Source: Streptomyces sp. DHE7-1
Lineage (GTDB): Bacteria > Actinomycetota > Actinomycetes > Streptomycetales > Streptomycetaceae
Length of the DNA stretch: 64,000 nt
NCBI GenBank assembly: GCA_016432725.1
Contig: JACJDG010000003.1
Coordinates: 3,906,001-3,970,000 of the forward strand
Reading direction: 5' to 3'
Shown here: piece by piece, positions 45,831 to 54,027 of the stretch
Position numbering within the stretch: the stretch's first letter is position 1
Layout of the letters: the number at the start of each line of letters is the position of its first letter
The notes under the pieces: model-generated
Databases searched by the model: none
What the model saw: the letters and a program-made list of their open reading frames with translations, nothing else
What the model was told of the DNA's origin: nothing
Program-made: the position numbers and the translations under genes

Positions 45831-46831
45831 CCACCGTCGCCGTCAAGCCCGCCACCATGGCGCAGGCCCTCACGCGCGCGATGCGCGACGCGATGGCCGC
45901 CGACCCCACCGTGCACGTCCTCGGCGAGGACGTCGGCACCCTCGGCGGGGTCTTCCGGGTCACCGACGGGCTCGCCAAGGAGTTCGGCGAGGACCGCTGC
46001 ACCGACACCCCGCTGGCCGAGGCCGGCATCCTCGGCACCGCCGTCGGCATGGCCATGTACGGCCTGCGCCCGGTGGTGGAGATGCAGTTCGACGCCTTCG
46101 CCTACCCGGCGTTCGAGCAGCTGATCAGCCATGTCTCCCGGATGCGCAACCGCACGCGCGGCAGGATGCCCCTGCCGATCACCGTGCGCGTGCCCTACGG
46201 CGGCGGCATCGGCGGCGTCGAGCACCACAGCGACTCCTCCGAGGCCTACTACATGGCCACCCCGGGTCTCCATGTCGTCACCCCGGCGACGGTCGCCGAC
46301 GCCTACGGGCTGCTGCGCCAGGCCATCGCGTCCGACGACCCGGTCGTGTTCCTCGAGCCCAAGCGGCTGTACTGGTCGAAGGACTCCTGGAACCCCGAGC
46401 AGCCCACGGACGTGGAGCCGATCGGCCGCGCGGTGGTCCGGCGGCCCGGTACCAGCGCGACGCTCATCACCTACGGCCCCTCCGTGCCGGTCTGCATGGA
46501 GGCCGCCGAGGCGGCCCGGGCGGAGGGCTGGGACCTGGAGGTCCTCGACCTGCGCTCCCTGGTGCCGTTCGACGACGAGACGGTCTGCGCGGCCGTGCGG
46601 CGCACCGGACGCGCCGTCGTCGTGCACGAGTCGACCGGGTTCGGCGGTCCGGGCGGCGAGATCGCCGCCCGTGTCACCGAGCGCTGCTTCCACCACCTGG
46701 AGGCCCCGGTGCTGCGGGTGGCCGGCTTCGACCTCCCCTACCCGCCGCCCATGCTGGAGCGGCACCACCTGCCCGGCGTCGACCGCATCCTGGACGCCGT
46801 GTCCCGCCTGCAGTGGGAGGCCGAGGGCTGA
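45827..46831 (+). CDS. bkdB: Branched-chain 2-oxoacid dehydrogenase E1 beta, complex 1
   Basis: 334 residues. MAQALTRAMRDAMAADPTVH, VLGEDVGTLGGVFRVTDGLA, DTPLAEAGILGTAVGMAMYG, ITVRVPYGGGIGGVEHHSDS, and the transketolase C-terminal HESTGFGGPGGEIAARVTER. It completes the E1 active site. Overlaps bkdA by four bases and the E2 gene by one base (TGATG). No frame breaks. Confidence 0.94.
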   Translation: MTTVAVKPATMAQALTRAMRDAMAADPTVHVLGEDVGTLGGVFRVTDGLAKEFGEDRCTDTPLAEAGILGTAVGMAMYGLRPVVEMQFDAFAYPAFEQLISHVSRMRNRTRGRMPLPITVRVPYGGGIGGVEHHSDSSEAYYMATPGLHVVTPATVADAYGLLRQAIASDDPVVFLEPKRLYWSKDSWNPEQPTDVEPIGRAVVRRPGTSATLITYGPSVPVCMEAAEAARAEGWDLEVLDLRSLVPFDDETVCAAVRRTGRAVVVHESTGFGGPGGEIAARVTERCFHHLEAPVLRVAGFDLPYPPPMLERHHLPGVDRILDAVSRLQWEAEG

Positions 46832-48141
46832 TGGCACAGGTGCTGGAGTTCAAGCTGCCCGACCTCGGTGAGGGACTCACCGAGGCGGAGATCGTCCGCT
46901 GGCTGGTCCGGGTCGGCGACGTCGTCGCCATCGACCAGCCGGTCGTGGAGGTCGAGACGGCCAAGGCGATGGTCGAGGTCCCCTGCCCCTACGGCGGCGT
47001 GGTCACCGCCCGCTTCGGCGAGGAGGGGACCGAGCTGCCCGTCGGCGCACCCCTGCTGACGGTCGCGGTGGGGCCCGCGAGCGCCGGCGAGGACGCCGGC
47101 TCGGGCAACGTCCTGGTCGGCTACGGCACGTCCGAGGCCCCGGCCCGGCGGCGCCGGGTGCGCGCGACCGGCGCGAACGGTCATGTGAAGCAGGCCGCCC
47201 AGGCACCGCCCGCGTCGACGCCCGCGCCCTCGCCCGCCCCCGTGCCCGTCGAGGGCCCGGTCCCCGTGATCTCCCCGCTGGTGCGCCGGCTCGCCCGTGA
47301 CGGCGGTCTCGATCTGCGCGAGCTGTCCGGCTCGGGGCCCGAGGGCCTGATCCTGCGCGCCGACGTGGAGAACGCACTGCGCGCCAAGGACGCTCCCGCC
47401 CCCGTGGCGGCGGAGCCGGCCACCCGGGTCTCCCCGGCCGCGCCGGCCCGCGACGGACTCCGCGTCCCCCTCAAGGGTGTCCGCGGTGCCGTCGCCGACA
47501 AGCTCTCCCGCAGCCGCCGGGAGATCCCGGACGCCACCTGCTGGGTCGACGCCGACGCGACGGAACTGATGCGCGCGCGGGCCGCGATGAACGCCGCCGG
47601 AGGTCCGAAGATCTCCCTCCTGGCGCTCCTCGCCCGCATCTGCACCGCCGCCCTCACCCGTCACCCCGAGCTGAACTCCTACGTCGACACCGAGGCCCGC
47701 GAGGTCGTCCAACTCGCGGGGGTGCACCTCGGGTTCGCCGCGCAGACCGAACGCGGACTGGTCGTCCCGGTCGTGCGGGACGCCCACACCCGTGACGCCC
47801 AGTCGCTGACCGCGGAGTTCGCCCGGCTCACCGAGGCCGCGCGGACCGGCACGCTCACCCCCGGGGACCTCACGGGCGGCACCTTCACGTTGAACAACTA
47901 CGGCGTCTTCGGCGTCGACGGCTCCACCCCGATCATCAACCACCCCGAGGCGGCCATGCTCGGCGTGGGGCGGATCGTCCCCAAGCCGTGGGTGCACGAG
48001 GGCGAACTGGCCGTGCGCCAGGTCGTTCAGCTCTCCCTCACCTTCGACCACCGGGTGTGCGACGGCGGCACGGCGGGCGGCTTCCTCCGCTACGTCGCGG
48101 ACTGCGTGGAACAGCCGGCGGTGCTGCTGCGCACCCTGTGA
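46831..48141 (+). CDS. bkdC: Dihydrolipoyl acyltransferase E2, complex 1
   Basis: 436 residues. One N-terminal lipoyl domain with lipoylated Lys45 (VEVETAKAMVEV), an Ala/Pro linker, E3/E1-binding peripheral domain (VISPLVRRLARDGGLDLREL), and a C-terminal acyltransferase core with ITFTLNNYGVFGVDGSTPII-like strand (FTLNNYGVFGVDGS) and active site TFDHRVCDGGTAGGF (His, Asp). It transfers the acyl group from lipoate to CoA. No E3 gene is adjacent; a shared lipoamide dehydrogenase is presumed. Confidence 0.94.
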   Translation: MAQVLEFKLPDLGEGLTEAEIVRWLVRVGDVVAIDQPVVEVETAKAMVEVPCPYGGVVTARFGEEGTELPVGAPLLTVAVGPASAGEDAGSGNVLVGYGTSEAPARRRRVRATGANGHVKQAAQAPPASTPAPSPAPVPVEGPVPVISPLVRRLARDGGLDLRELSGSGPEGLILRADVENALRAKDAPAPVAAEPATRVSPAAPARDGLRVPLKGVRGAVADKLSRSRREIPDATCWVDADATELMRARAAMNAAGGPKISLLALLARICTAALTRHPELNSYVDTEAREVVQLAGVHLGFAAQTERGLVVPVVRDAHTRDAQSLTAEFARLTEAARTGTLTPGDLTGGTFTLNNYGVFGVDGSTPIINHPEAAMLGVGRIVPKPWVHEGELAVRQVVQLSLTFDHRVCDGGTAGGFLRYVADCVEQPAVLLRTL

Positions 48142-48187
48142 CCTACGCCGGGTCCATGAGGAGGACCCGGGAGGACATACTCGGGGG

Positions 48188-49098
48188 GTGACCGAGAACG
48201 CCCCCGCCGCAACCGGGACCGCCGCGCCGTACGACGCCGTCGTACTGGCCGGCGGTGCCGCCCGGCGGCTGGGCGGCGCCGACAAACCCGCGGTAAGGGT
48301 CGGCGGCCGGGCGCTGCTCGACCGGGTGCTCACGGCCTGCGCCGGCGCGGCCACGACCGTCGTCGTCGCCGGTGCCCGCCCCACCGCCCGCCCGGTGCGC
48401 TGGGCGCGCGAGGAACCGTCCGGTGGCGGCCCCGTCGCCGCGCTGGCCGCCGGGCTGCGGCTGACCACCGCCGCGTACACCGTGGTCCTCTCCGCCGACC
48501 TGCCGTTCCTCGAAGCGACCACGCTGGAGCGGCTCTTGGCCGCCCTGCGGGACACCGGCGCCGACGGAGCGCTGCTCACCGACGCCGAGGGCCGCGACCA
48601 GCCGCTCGTGGCCGCCTACCGCACCGCCGTGCTGCGCCGTGAACTGGCCGCCCTCGCCGCCGGGCACGGCGGCCTCACCGGGCTGCCCCTGCGCCGGCTG
48701 ACCGGCGCCCTCGAGCTCACCCGCGTCCCGGACCCGCTCGCGTCCTTCGACTGCGACACCTGGGACGACATCGCCGACGCCAGGGCACGCATCAGGGAGC
48801 ATGGGCACGTGTTGGATGAATGGATCTCCGCAGTCAAGGACGAGCTGGGCATCGACCTGGACGTCGACACCGGTCTCCTGCTCGACCTGGCCCGCGACGC
48901 CGCACACGGCGTGGCCCGGCCGGCCGCGCCGCTGACCACCTTCCTCGTCGGCTACGCCGCCGCCCGGGCCGGGGGCGGCCCGAAGCCGTCGCCGAGGCCA
49001 CCCGCAAGGCCGTGGCGCTGGCGCTGCGCTGGGAGGAAGAGAACGGCGAGGGCGGTCGGGACGGCGCCGGCGGCGCACCCGCCCCGGACCCGCGATGA
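48188..49098 (+). CDS. MobA-like nucleotidyltransferase fused to DUF6457 (one apparent frameshift)
   Basis: 303 residues after repair, GTG 48188. N-terminal MobA-type domain: AVVLAGGAARRLGGADKPAV, SADLPFLEATTLERLLAALR, DQPLVAAYRTAVLRRELAAL, SFDCDTWDDIADARARI. Then a short helical DUF6457 module: VLDEWISAVKDELGIDLDVD, TGLLLDLARDAAHGVARPAA. MobA-type enzymes add GMP or CMP to molybdopterin. Repair at 48979-48981 (or the nearby G5) gives GPEAVAEATRKAVALALRWE. ATGA overlap with moeA indicates joint cofactor synthesis. Confidence 0.87.
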
Positions 49099-50443
49099 CT
49101 CCCGGCACCCGGGCCGGAGCGCCCGCCGAGGACAGCGACGACCTCGACGTCGAGGAGGCCCTGGCCCTCGTGAGGGAGCCCAAGAACGCCGCCGCCCCCG
49201 CCGCGCCGGCCGCCGCCCCCGACGAGGGGCGGCATGAGCGGCACCGGGCCACCGCCTGGCCCCGGGCCCGGGAGGTCGCCGCCCGCGCCGCCCGTTCGGG
49301 CAGCCGCCGCACCCCCGTCTCCGTCCCCCTCACCGAGTCCCTCGGGCTGGTCCTCGCCACTCCCCTGGACGCGCTCACCGACCTGCCCTCGTTCGACACC
49401 TCCGCGATGGACGGGTGGGCGGTCGCCGGACCCGGCCCCTGGGCGGTACGGGAACAGGACGCGCTCGCCGGCCACGCGCTGCCCGCCCCCTCACCGACGG
49501 CGAGGCGGTCGGCATCGCCACCGGCGCCCGCATCCCGGCCGACACCACCGCCGTGCTGCGCACCGAACACGGCCGCACCGACGCCCAAGGCCGGCTGCAC
49601 GCCACCCGCGAGATGAACCACGGCCAGGACATCCGCCCCCGCGGCCAGGAGTGCCGCAGTGGTGACCAGCTGCTCCCGGTCGGCACCCTCGTCACCCCCG
49701 CCGTGCTGGGCCTGGCGGCGGCCGCCGGATACGACACCGTCACGGCCGTCGCCCGGCCCCGCGTTGAGGTCCTGGTGCTCGGTGACGAGCTGCTCACCGA
49801 GGGGCGTCCGCACGACGGGCTGATCCGGGACGCGCTCGGCCCCATGCTGCCGCCCTGGCTGCGCGCGATGGGGGCCGATGTCATCGGCGTACGCCGGCTG
49901 GGAGACGACGCCAAGGCCCTGCACAAGGCGCTCACCGGGTCCCGGGCCGACCTGGTCGTCACCACCGGCGGCACCGCCGGGGGCCCTGTCGACCACGTCC
50001 ACCCCACCCTGGAGCGCATGGGCGCCGAACTCCTGGTCGACGGGGTCAAGGTGCGCCCCGGCCACCCCATGCTGCTGGCCCGCACCAAGGAGAACCAGCA
50101 CCTCGTCGGCCTGCCCGGCAACCCCCTCGCGGCCGTCTCCGGCCTGCTCACCCTCGCCGAGCCGCTGCTGCGCACCCTTGCCGCCCGTCCGGCCCCGGAG
50201 CCGTACACGCTGGCACTCGGCGAGGCGGTGCACGGGCATCCGTACGACACCCGGCTCGTCCCCGTGGTGCTGCGCGGCGACCGCGCCATGCCGCTGCACT
50301 ACAACGGCCCGGCCATGCTGCGCGGGGTCGCCGCCGCCGACGCGATGGCGGTCGTGCCTCCGGGCGGGGCACAGCAGGGAGAGGAGACGGAGCTGCTGGA
50401 CCTGCCCTGGGCGGCAGCCGGAATCGGGGTGTGTTTCACGTGA
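49095..50443 (+). CDS. moeA: Molybdopterin molybdenumtransferase MoeA (one apparent frameshift)
   Basis: About 449 residues after repair. N-terminal low-complexity extension (about 1-50), then SFDTSAMDGWAVAGPGPWAV, LTDGEAVGIATGARIPADTT, TREMNHGQDIRPRGQECRSG, VEVLVLGDELLTEG, TTGGTAGGPVDHVHPTLERM, LVGLPGNPLAAVSGLLTLAE and a domain IV C-terminus. It inserts molybdate into adenylylated molybdopterin. Frame repaired in the C5 run 49486-49490. Its final codons and stop (TTC ACG TGA) are part of a parS site. Confidence 0.94.
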
Positions 50444-51537
50444 AACTTCCGGGTCACGACGCCATAGCCCGCCATGCGGACGAGCATCTGGTGGCCCAGC
50501 GGGTGCAGCTCCCGAGGAGGGTGGTGGAGCGCCCGATCCGGCAGGTGGTCAAACGGCTGCTCATGGCCCTGCTGGTGCTGGTGGCCACCGCCTTCGTCGT
50601 CTACGCCGATCGCGGTGGCTACCACGACAACTCCGACAGCTCCGTGGACCTGCTGGACGCGTTCTACTACGCGACCGTCACCCTCTCGACCACCGGGTAC
50701 GGCGACATCACCCCGGTCAGCGACGGCGCCCGGCTCACCAACATCTTCGTCATCACGCCCCTGCGGGTGCTGTTCCTGATCATCCTGGTCGGCACCACGC
50801 TGGAGGTCCTCACCGAACGCACCCGGGAGGAATGGCGCCTCAACCGCTGGAGGACCACCTTGCGCGACCACACCGTCGTCATCGGCTACGGCACCAAGGG
50901 ACGGTCGGCCATCCAGACCGTCTGTGTCACGGGTCTGAAGGCGGAGCAGGTGGTCGTGGTCGACCCCAGCTCCAAGGCGGTCGACGCCGCGACGGCCGAG
51001 GGGTTCGCGGGCGTCATAGGTGACGCCACCCGCAGTGATGTGCTCCGGCGGGCCGAGGTGCACAAGGCACGGCAGATCATCGTCGCCCCGCAGCGCGACG
51101 ACACCGCCGTGCTGGTCACCCTGACCGCCCGGCAGCTCAACCGGAGCGCGAAGATCGTGGCCGCGGTCCGGGAGGAGGAGAACGCCCCGCTGCTCAAGCA
51201 GTCGGGTGCCGACGCCGTCATCACCAGTTCCGGCGCGGCCGGCCGGCTGCTCGGCCTGTCCGTGCTCAGCCCGGCGGCGGGCATGGTGATGGAGGACCTG
51301 ATCCAGCAGGGCAGCGGTCTCGACATCATGGAACGGCCCGTGGTGCGGGCCGAGGTGGGCAAGGGCCCGCGCGAGACGGACGACCTCGTGGTCAGTGTGG
51401 TGCGCGGGCACCGGGTGCTCGGCTACGACGATCCGTCCATCGGCTCCCTGCAGCTCACGGACCGTCTGATCACCATCGTCCGCGCGAGCCCGGGTGCCCG
51501 GGTCACTCCCCACAACCGTCCGCTGCCGAGCGACTGA
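50431..51537 (+). CDS. Two-helix potassium channel with TrkA-N domain
   Basis: 368 residues from GTG 50431, the first in-frame start; no obvious ribosome-binding site, and coupling to moeA termination is likely. Two membrane helices (VKRLLMALLVLVATAFVVYA and ITPLRVLFLIILVGTTLEVL) flank the pore helix YYATVTLSTTGYGDITPVSD with filter TTGYGD. The cytoplasmic RCK/TrkA-N domain follows: VVIGYGTKGRSAIQTVCVTG, VVVVDPSSKAVDAATAEG, GDATRSDVLRRAEVHKARQI. It is a ligand- (nucleotide-) gated K+ channel. No frame breaks. Confidence 0.92.
   Translation: MFHVKLPGHDAIARHADEHLVAQRVQLPRRVVERPIRQVVKRLLMALLVLVATAFVVYADRGGYHDNSDSSVDLLDAFYYATVTLSTTGYGDITPVSDGARLTNIFVITPLRVLFLIILVGTTLEVLTERTREEWRLNRWRTTLRDHTVVIGYGTKGRSAIQTVCVTGLKAEQVVVVDPSSKAVDAATAEGFAGVIGDATRSDVLRRAEVHKARQIIVAPQRDDTAVLVTLTARQLNRSAKIVAAVREEENAPLLKQSGADAVITSSGAAGRLLGLSVLSPAAGMVMEDLIQQGSGLDIMERPVVRAEVGKGPRETDDLVVSVVRGHRVLGYDDPSIGSLQLTDRLITIVRASPGARVTPHNRPLPSD
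50433..50446. promoter_or_regulatory. parS: parS site overlapping moeA stop and K+ channel start
   Basis: GTTTCACGTGAAAC, exact copy of the site at 12870. It contains the moeA TGA stop and codons 2-5 of the ion-channel gene (GTG at 50431), so the site is translated in two frames. Confidence 0.9.
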
Positions 51538-51584
51538 GCGGGCCTGCCCCGGGGACGGCGCCGGTGAGGAGTAGCGTCACGGGC

Positions 51585-52565
51585 ATGCATGCGATCACGA
51601 TTCCCGAACCTGGTGGGCCCGAGGCGCTGGTGTGGGACGAGGTCCCCGATCCGTTGCCCGGCGAGGGCGAAGTTCTGGTCGAGGTGGTGGCCAGCGCCGT
51701 CAACCGTGCCGACATCATGCAGCGGCAGGGCTTCTACGACCCGCCGCCGGGCGCGTCCCCGTACCCCGGCCTGGAGTGCTCCGGGCGGATCGCCGCGCTC
51801 GGCCCCGGCGTCTCCGGCTGGGCCGTGGGCGACGAGGTCTGCGCGCTGCTCGCGGGCGGCGGCTACGCCCAGAAGGTCGCCGTGCCGGCCGGGCAGTTGC
51901 TGCCCGTGCCCGAGGGCGTCGAACTGAGGCAGGCGGCCGCGCTGCCCGAGGTGGTCTGCACCGTCTGGTCCAACGTCTTCATGGTCGCCCATCTGCGTCC
52001 GGCCGAGACCCTGCTGGTGCACGGCGGTTCCAGCGGTATCGGCACCATGGCCGTCCAGCTGGCCAAGGCCCTCGGAGCCCGGGTCGCGGTGACCGCGGGC
52101 ACGAAGGAGAAGCTGGACTACTGCGCCCGGCTGGGCGCGGACATCCTGATCAACTACCGCGAGCAGGACTTCGTCGCCGAGATCAAGCAGGCCACGGACG
52201 GTGCCGGTGCCGACGTCATCCTCGACAACATGGGCGCCAAGTACCTGAACCGCAATGTCCAGGCGCTCGCCGTCAACGGCCGGCTCGCGATCATCGGCAT
52301 GCAGGGCGGTGTCAAGGGCGAGCTGAACATCGGCACGCTGCTGAGCAAGCGGGCCGCGATCAGCGCGACCTCGCTGCGGGCCCGTCCGCTGAGCGAGAAG
52401 ACCGCGATCGTGGCCGCCGTGCGTGAGCACGTGTGGCCGCTGCTGGCCGGAGGGCATGTCCGGCCGGTCGTCGACCGTGAGCTGCCGATGCCGGAGGCGG
52501 CTGAGGCGCACCGGGTGGTGGAGGAGAGCGGCCACATCGGCAAGGTGCTGCTGGTCGCGCCGTAG
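51585..52565 (+). CDS. NADPH:quinone oxidoreductase (zeta-crystallin-like, MDR superfamily)
   Basis: 326 residues from ATG 51585. MHAITIPEPGGPEALVWDEV, AVNRADIMQRQGFYDPPPGA, ECSGRIAALGPGVSGWAVGD, and nucleotide-binding ETLLVHGGSSGIGTMAVQLA. Lacks the catalytic zinc cysteines of alcohol dehydrogenases. It reduces quinones or enone substrates with NADPH. TAGCGT (51571-51576) 8 bases upstream points to leaderless transcription; an in-frame GTG at 51564 precedes that element and is less likely. Confidence 0.9.
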   Translation: MHAITIPEPGGPEALVWDEVPDPLPGEGEVLVEVVASAVNRADIMQRQGFYDPPPGASPYPGLECSGRIAALGPGVSGWAVGDEVCALLAGGGYAQKVAVPAGQLLPVPEGVELRQAAALPEVVCTVWSNVFMVAHLRPAETLLVHGGSSGIGTMAVQLAKALGARVAVTAGTKEKLDYCARLGADILINYREQDFVAEIKQATDGAGADVILDNMGAKYLNRNVQALAVNGRLAIIGMQGGVKGELNIGTLLSKRAAISATSLRARPLSEKTAIVAAVREHVWPLLAGGHVRPVVDRELPMPEAAEAHRVVEESGHIGKVLLVAP

Positions 52566-52624
52566 CCCGTACGGGCACGGCCGCCCCCGCCGCCGGCCCG
52601 CGGTGCCCGAACCGGCCGAGCCGG

Positions 52625-53226
52625 TCAGGTGCGGCGGACCCGCAGGCCCAGGAACGCGAGGCCCAGCCCGAGGCCGACGAGGACCAGCCCGGTCCCCAGC
52701 GGCAGGATCTCCAGCGTCGGCCCGGCGGGGCGGCGTCCCGCCGGACTTCGTTCCGCGCCGCGGTCTGCCGCGGCGGCCGGGCCGGATCGAGTCCGGCCTC
52801 CTCGGGCGGCACGGACGCCGTCTGGTTCCCGGCGGGGATGTCGGTTGTCTCCGGCTCCTGCGGATCGAAGGGGTCGGGAGCCATGGTCACCGTGCCGGAT
52901 CCGTCGTCGCCCTCCTCCTCGGCGGCCGGCCCGTCCGGACGGCCGGGGCGCATCCGGCCCTCACCCGCCCTGCTCCCGGCCCGGGACGGCTCGGCGGCCG
53001 GATCGGAGTGGGCGTGGGGGCGGGCCGCGGAGCGCGAAGCGGCCGGGGAGGCCGAGACCAGAGCGGCCGGGGTGACCGGCGCGGTGGGCCGGGCCGCGGG
53101 CGCGGACGGATCCGGTGGCGCGGCCTGCGCGCCGTACGCGGGGGCGGTGCCGTACACCGGCACCGCCGCCACGAGGGCGAGCAGCAGTGGTACGAGGCGG
53201 ACCGTGAGTCGCAGCCATGGAGTCAC
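52625..53226 (-). CDS. Secreted, C-terminally anchored low-complexity protein (one apparent frameshift)
   Basis: 200 residues after repair; GTG 53226 with GGGAGG upstream. Signal peptide (RLTVRLVPLLLALVAAVPVY), then an Ala/Pro/Ser-rich stalk with acidic stretch (AAEEEGDDGSGTVTMAPDPF) and a C-terminal helix (ILPLGTGLVLVGLGLGLAFL) ending LRVRRT: a type I membrane protein, possibly heavily O-glycosylated. One base missing in 52727-52730. No conserved domain recognised. Divergent from bpa. Confidence 0.7.
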
Positions 53227-53389
53227 GTCGGTGACCTCCCGGAGCCCAGTCGTCGAACATCGACGCAAGCCAGCCTCACATCAAGGGACACACCGGGCAT
53301 TCCGGATTGCGCCGTCGGAGCTAAAGGCCGGATCCGCCCCATGAGGGGGCGGCACGGTGATGAGGTGGGGCGTGCGAGACAATGGCGGC

Positions 53390-53929
53390 ATGGAGATGCC
53401 GAGGAACGAACGGTCGCCGGAGAATCCCCAGATCCTGGTCGTGGGCCAGGACGGCATGGCGATCGGCGGCGGGGACGAGGACTCCCGTGAGACGCCGGTG
53501 ACGGACCAGGTCGAACAGCCGGCCAAGGTGATGCGGATCGGCAGCATGATCAAGCAGCTGCTCGAAGAGGTCCGGGTCGCTCCCCTCGACGAGGCCAGCC
53601 GGGCCCGGCTCAAGGACATCCACCGCAGCTCGGTGAAGGAGCTGGAGGACGGTCTGGCGCCGGAGCTGGTCGAGGAGCTGGAACGGCTGTCGCTGCCGTT
53701 CACCGACGACACCACCCCGAGCGACGCGGAACTGCGGATCGCGCAGGCCCAGTTGGTGGGCTGGCTGGAGGGCCTGTTCCACGGCATCCAGACGACGCTG
53801 TTCGCCCAGCAGATGGCCGCGCGCGCCCAGCTGGAGCAGATGCGCCGGGCGCTGCCGCCGGGCGTGGGCGGCCACGAGGGCGGTGACGACCCGCGCGCGG
53901 GCGGCCGTTCGGGCGGCCCGTACCTGTAG
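53390..53929 (+). CDS. bpa: Bacterial proteasome activator Bpa (DUF2587)
   Basis: 179 residues from ATG 53390. Core helices: VMRIGSMIKQLLEEVRVAPL, DEASRARLKDIHRSSVKELE, LRIAQAQLVGWLEGLFHGIQ, TTLFAQQMAARAQLEQMRRA, and a C-terminal SGGPYL. Bpa forms a dodecameric ring that opens the 20S proteasome without ATP through its C-terminal GQYL-type tail; here the tail ends GPYL. A -10-like GACAAT (53378-53383) six bases upstream of the ATG implies a leaderless transcript. Confidence 0.93.
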   Translation: MEMPRNERSPENPQILVVGQDGMAIGGGDEDSRETPVTDQVEQPAKVMRIGSMIKQLLEEVRVAPLDEASRARLKDIHRSSVKELEDGLAPELVEELERLSLPFTDDTTPSDAELRIAQAQLVGWLEGLFHGIQTTLFAQQMAARAQLEQMRRALPPGVGGHEGGDDPRAGGRSGGPYL

Positions 53930-53966
53930 TCCCGGCCGGGCGGTCCTGGCCGCCCGGGAAGACAAA

Positions 53967-53992
53967 GGGCCCGGCGGTGATCCGCCGGGCCC
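53967..53992. terminator. Bidirectional terminator between bpa and the PASTA kinase
   Basis: GGGCCCGGCGG, loop TGAT, CCGCCGGGCCC; followed by CTCGTT on the plus strand and CTTTGTC on the minus strand. Confidence 0.8.
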
Positions 53993-54027
53993 CTCGTTCA
54001 CGGCCGCGCGGGCGCGGCCGGGTGCTG

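Noticed and set aside
48188..49237. MobA-like protein extending to 49237 in its first frame
   Set aside because: After about 48980 the frame turns Arg/Pro-rich, while the shifted frame continues DUF6457 and ends with an ATGA overlap with moeA.
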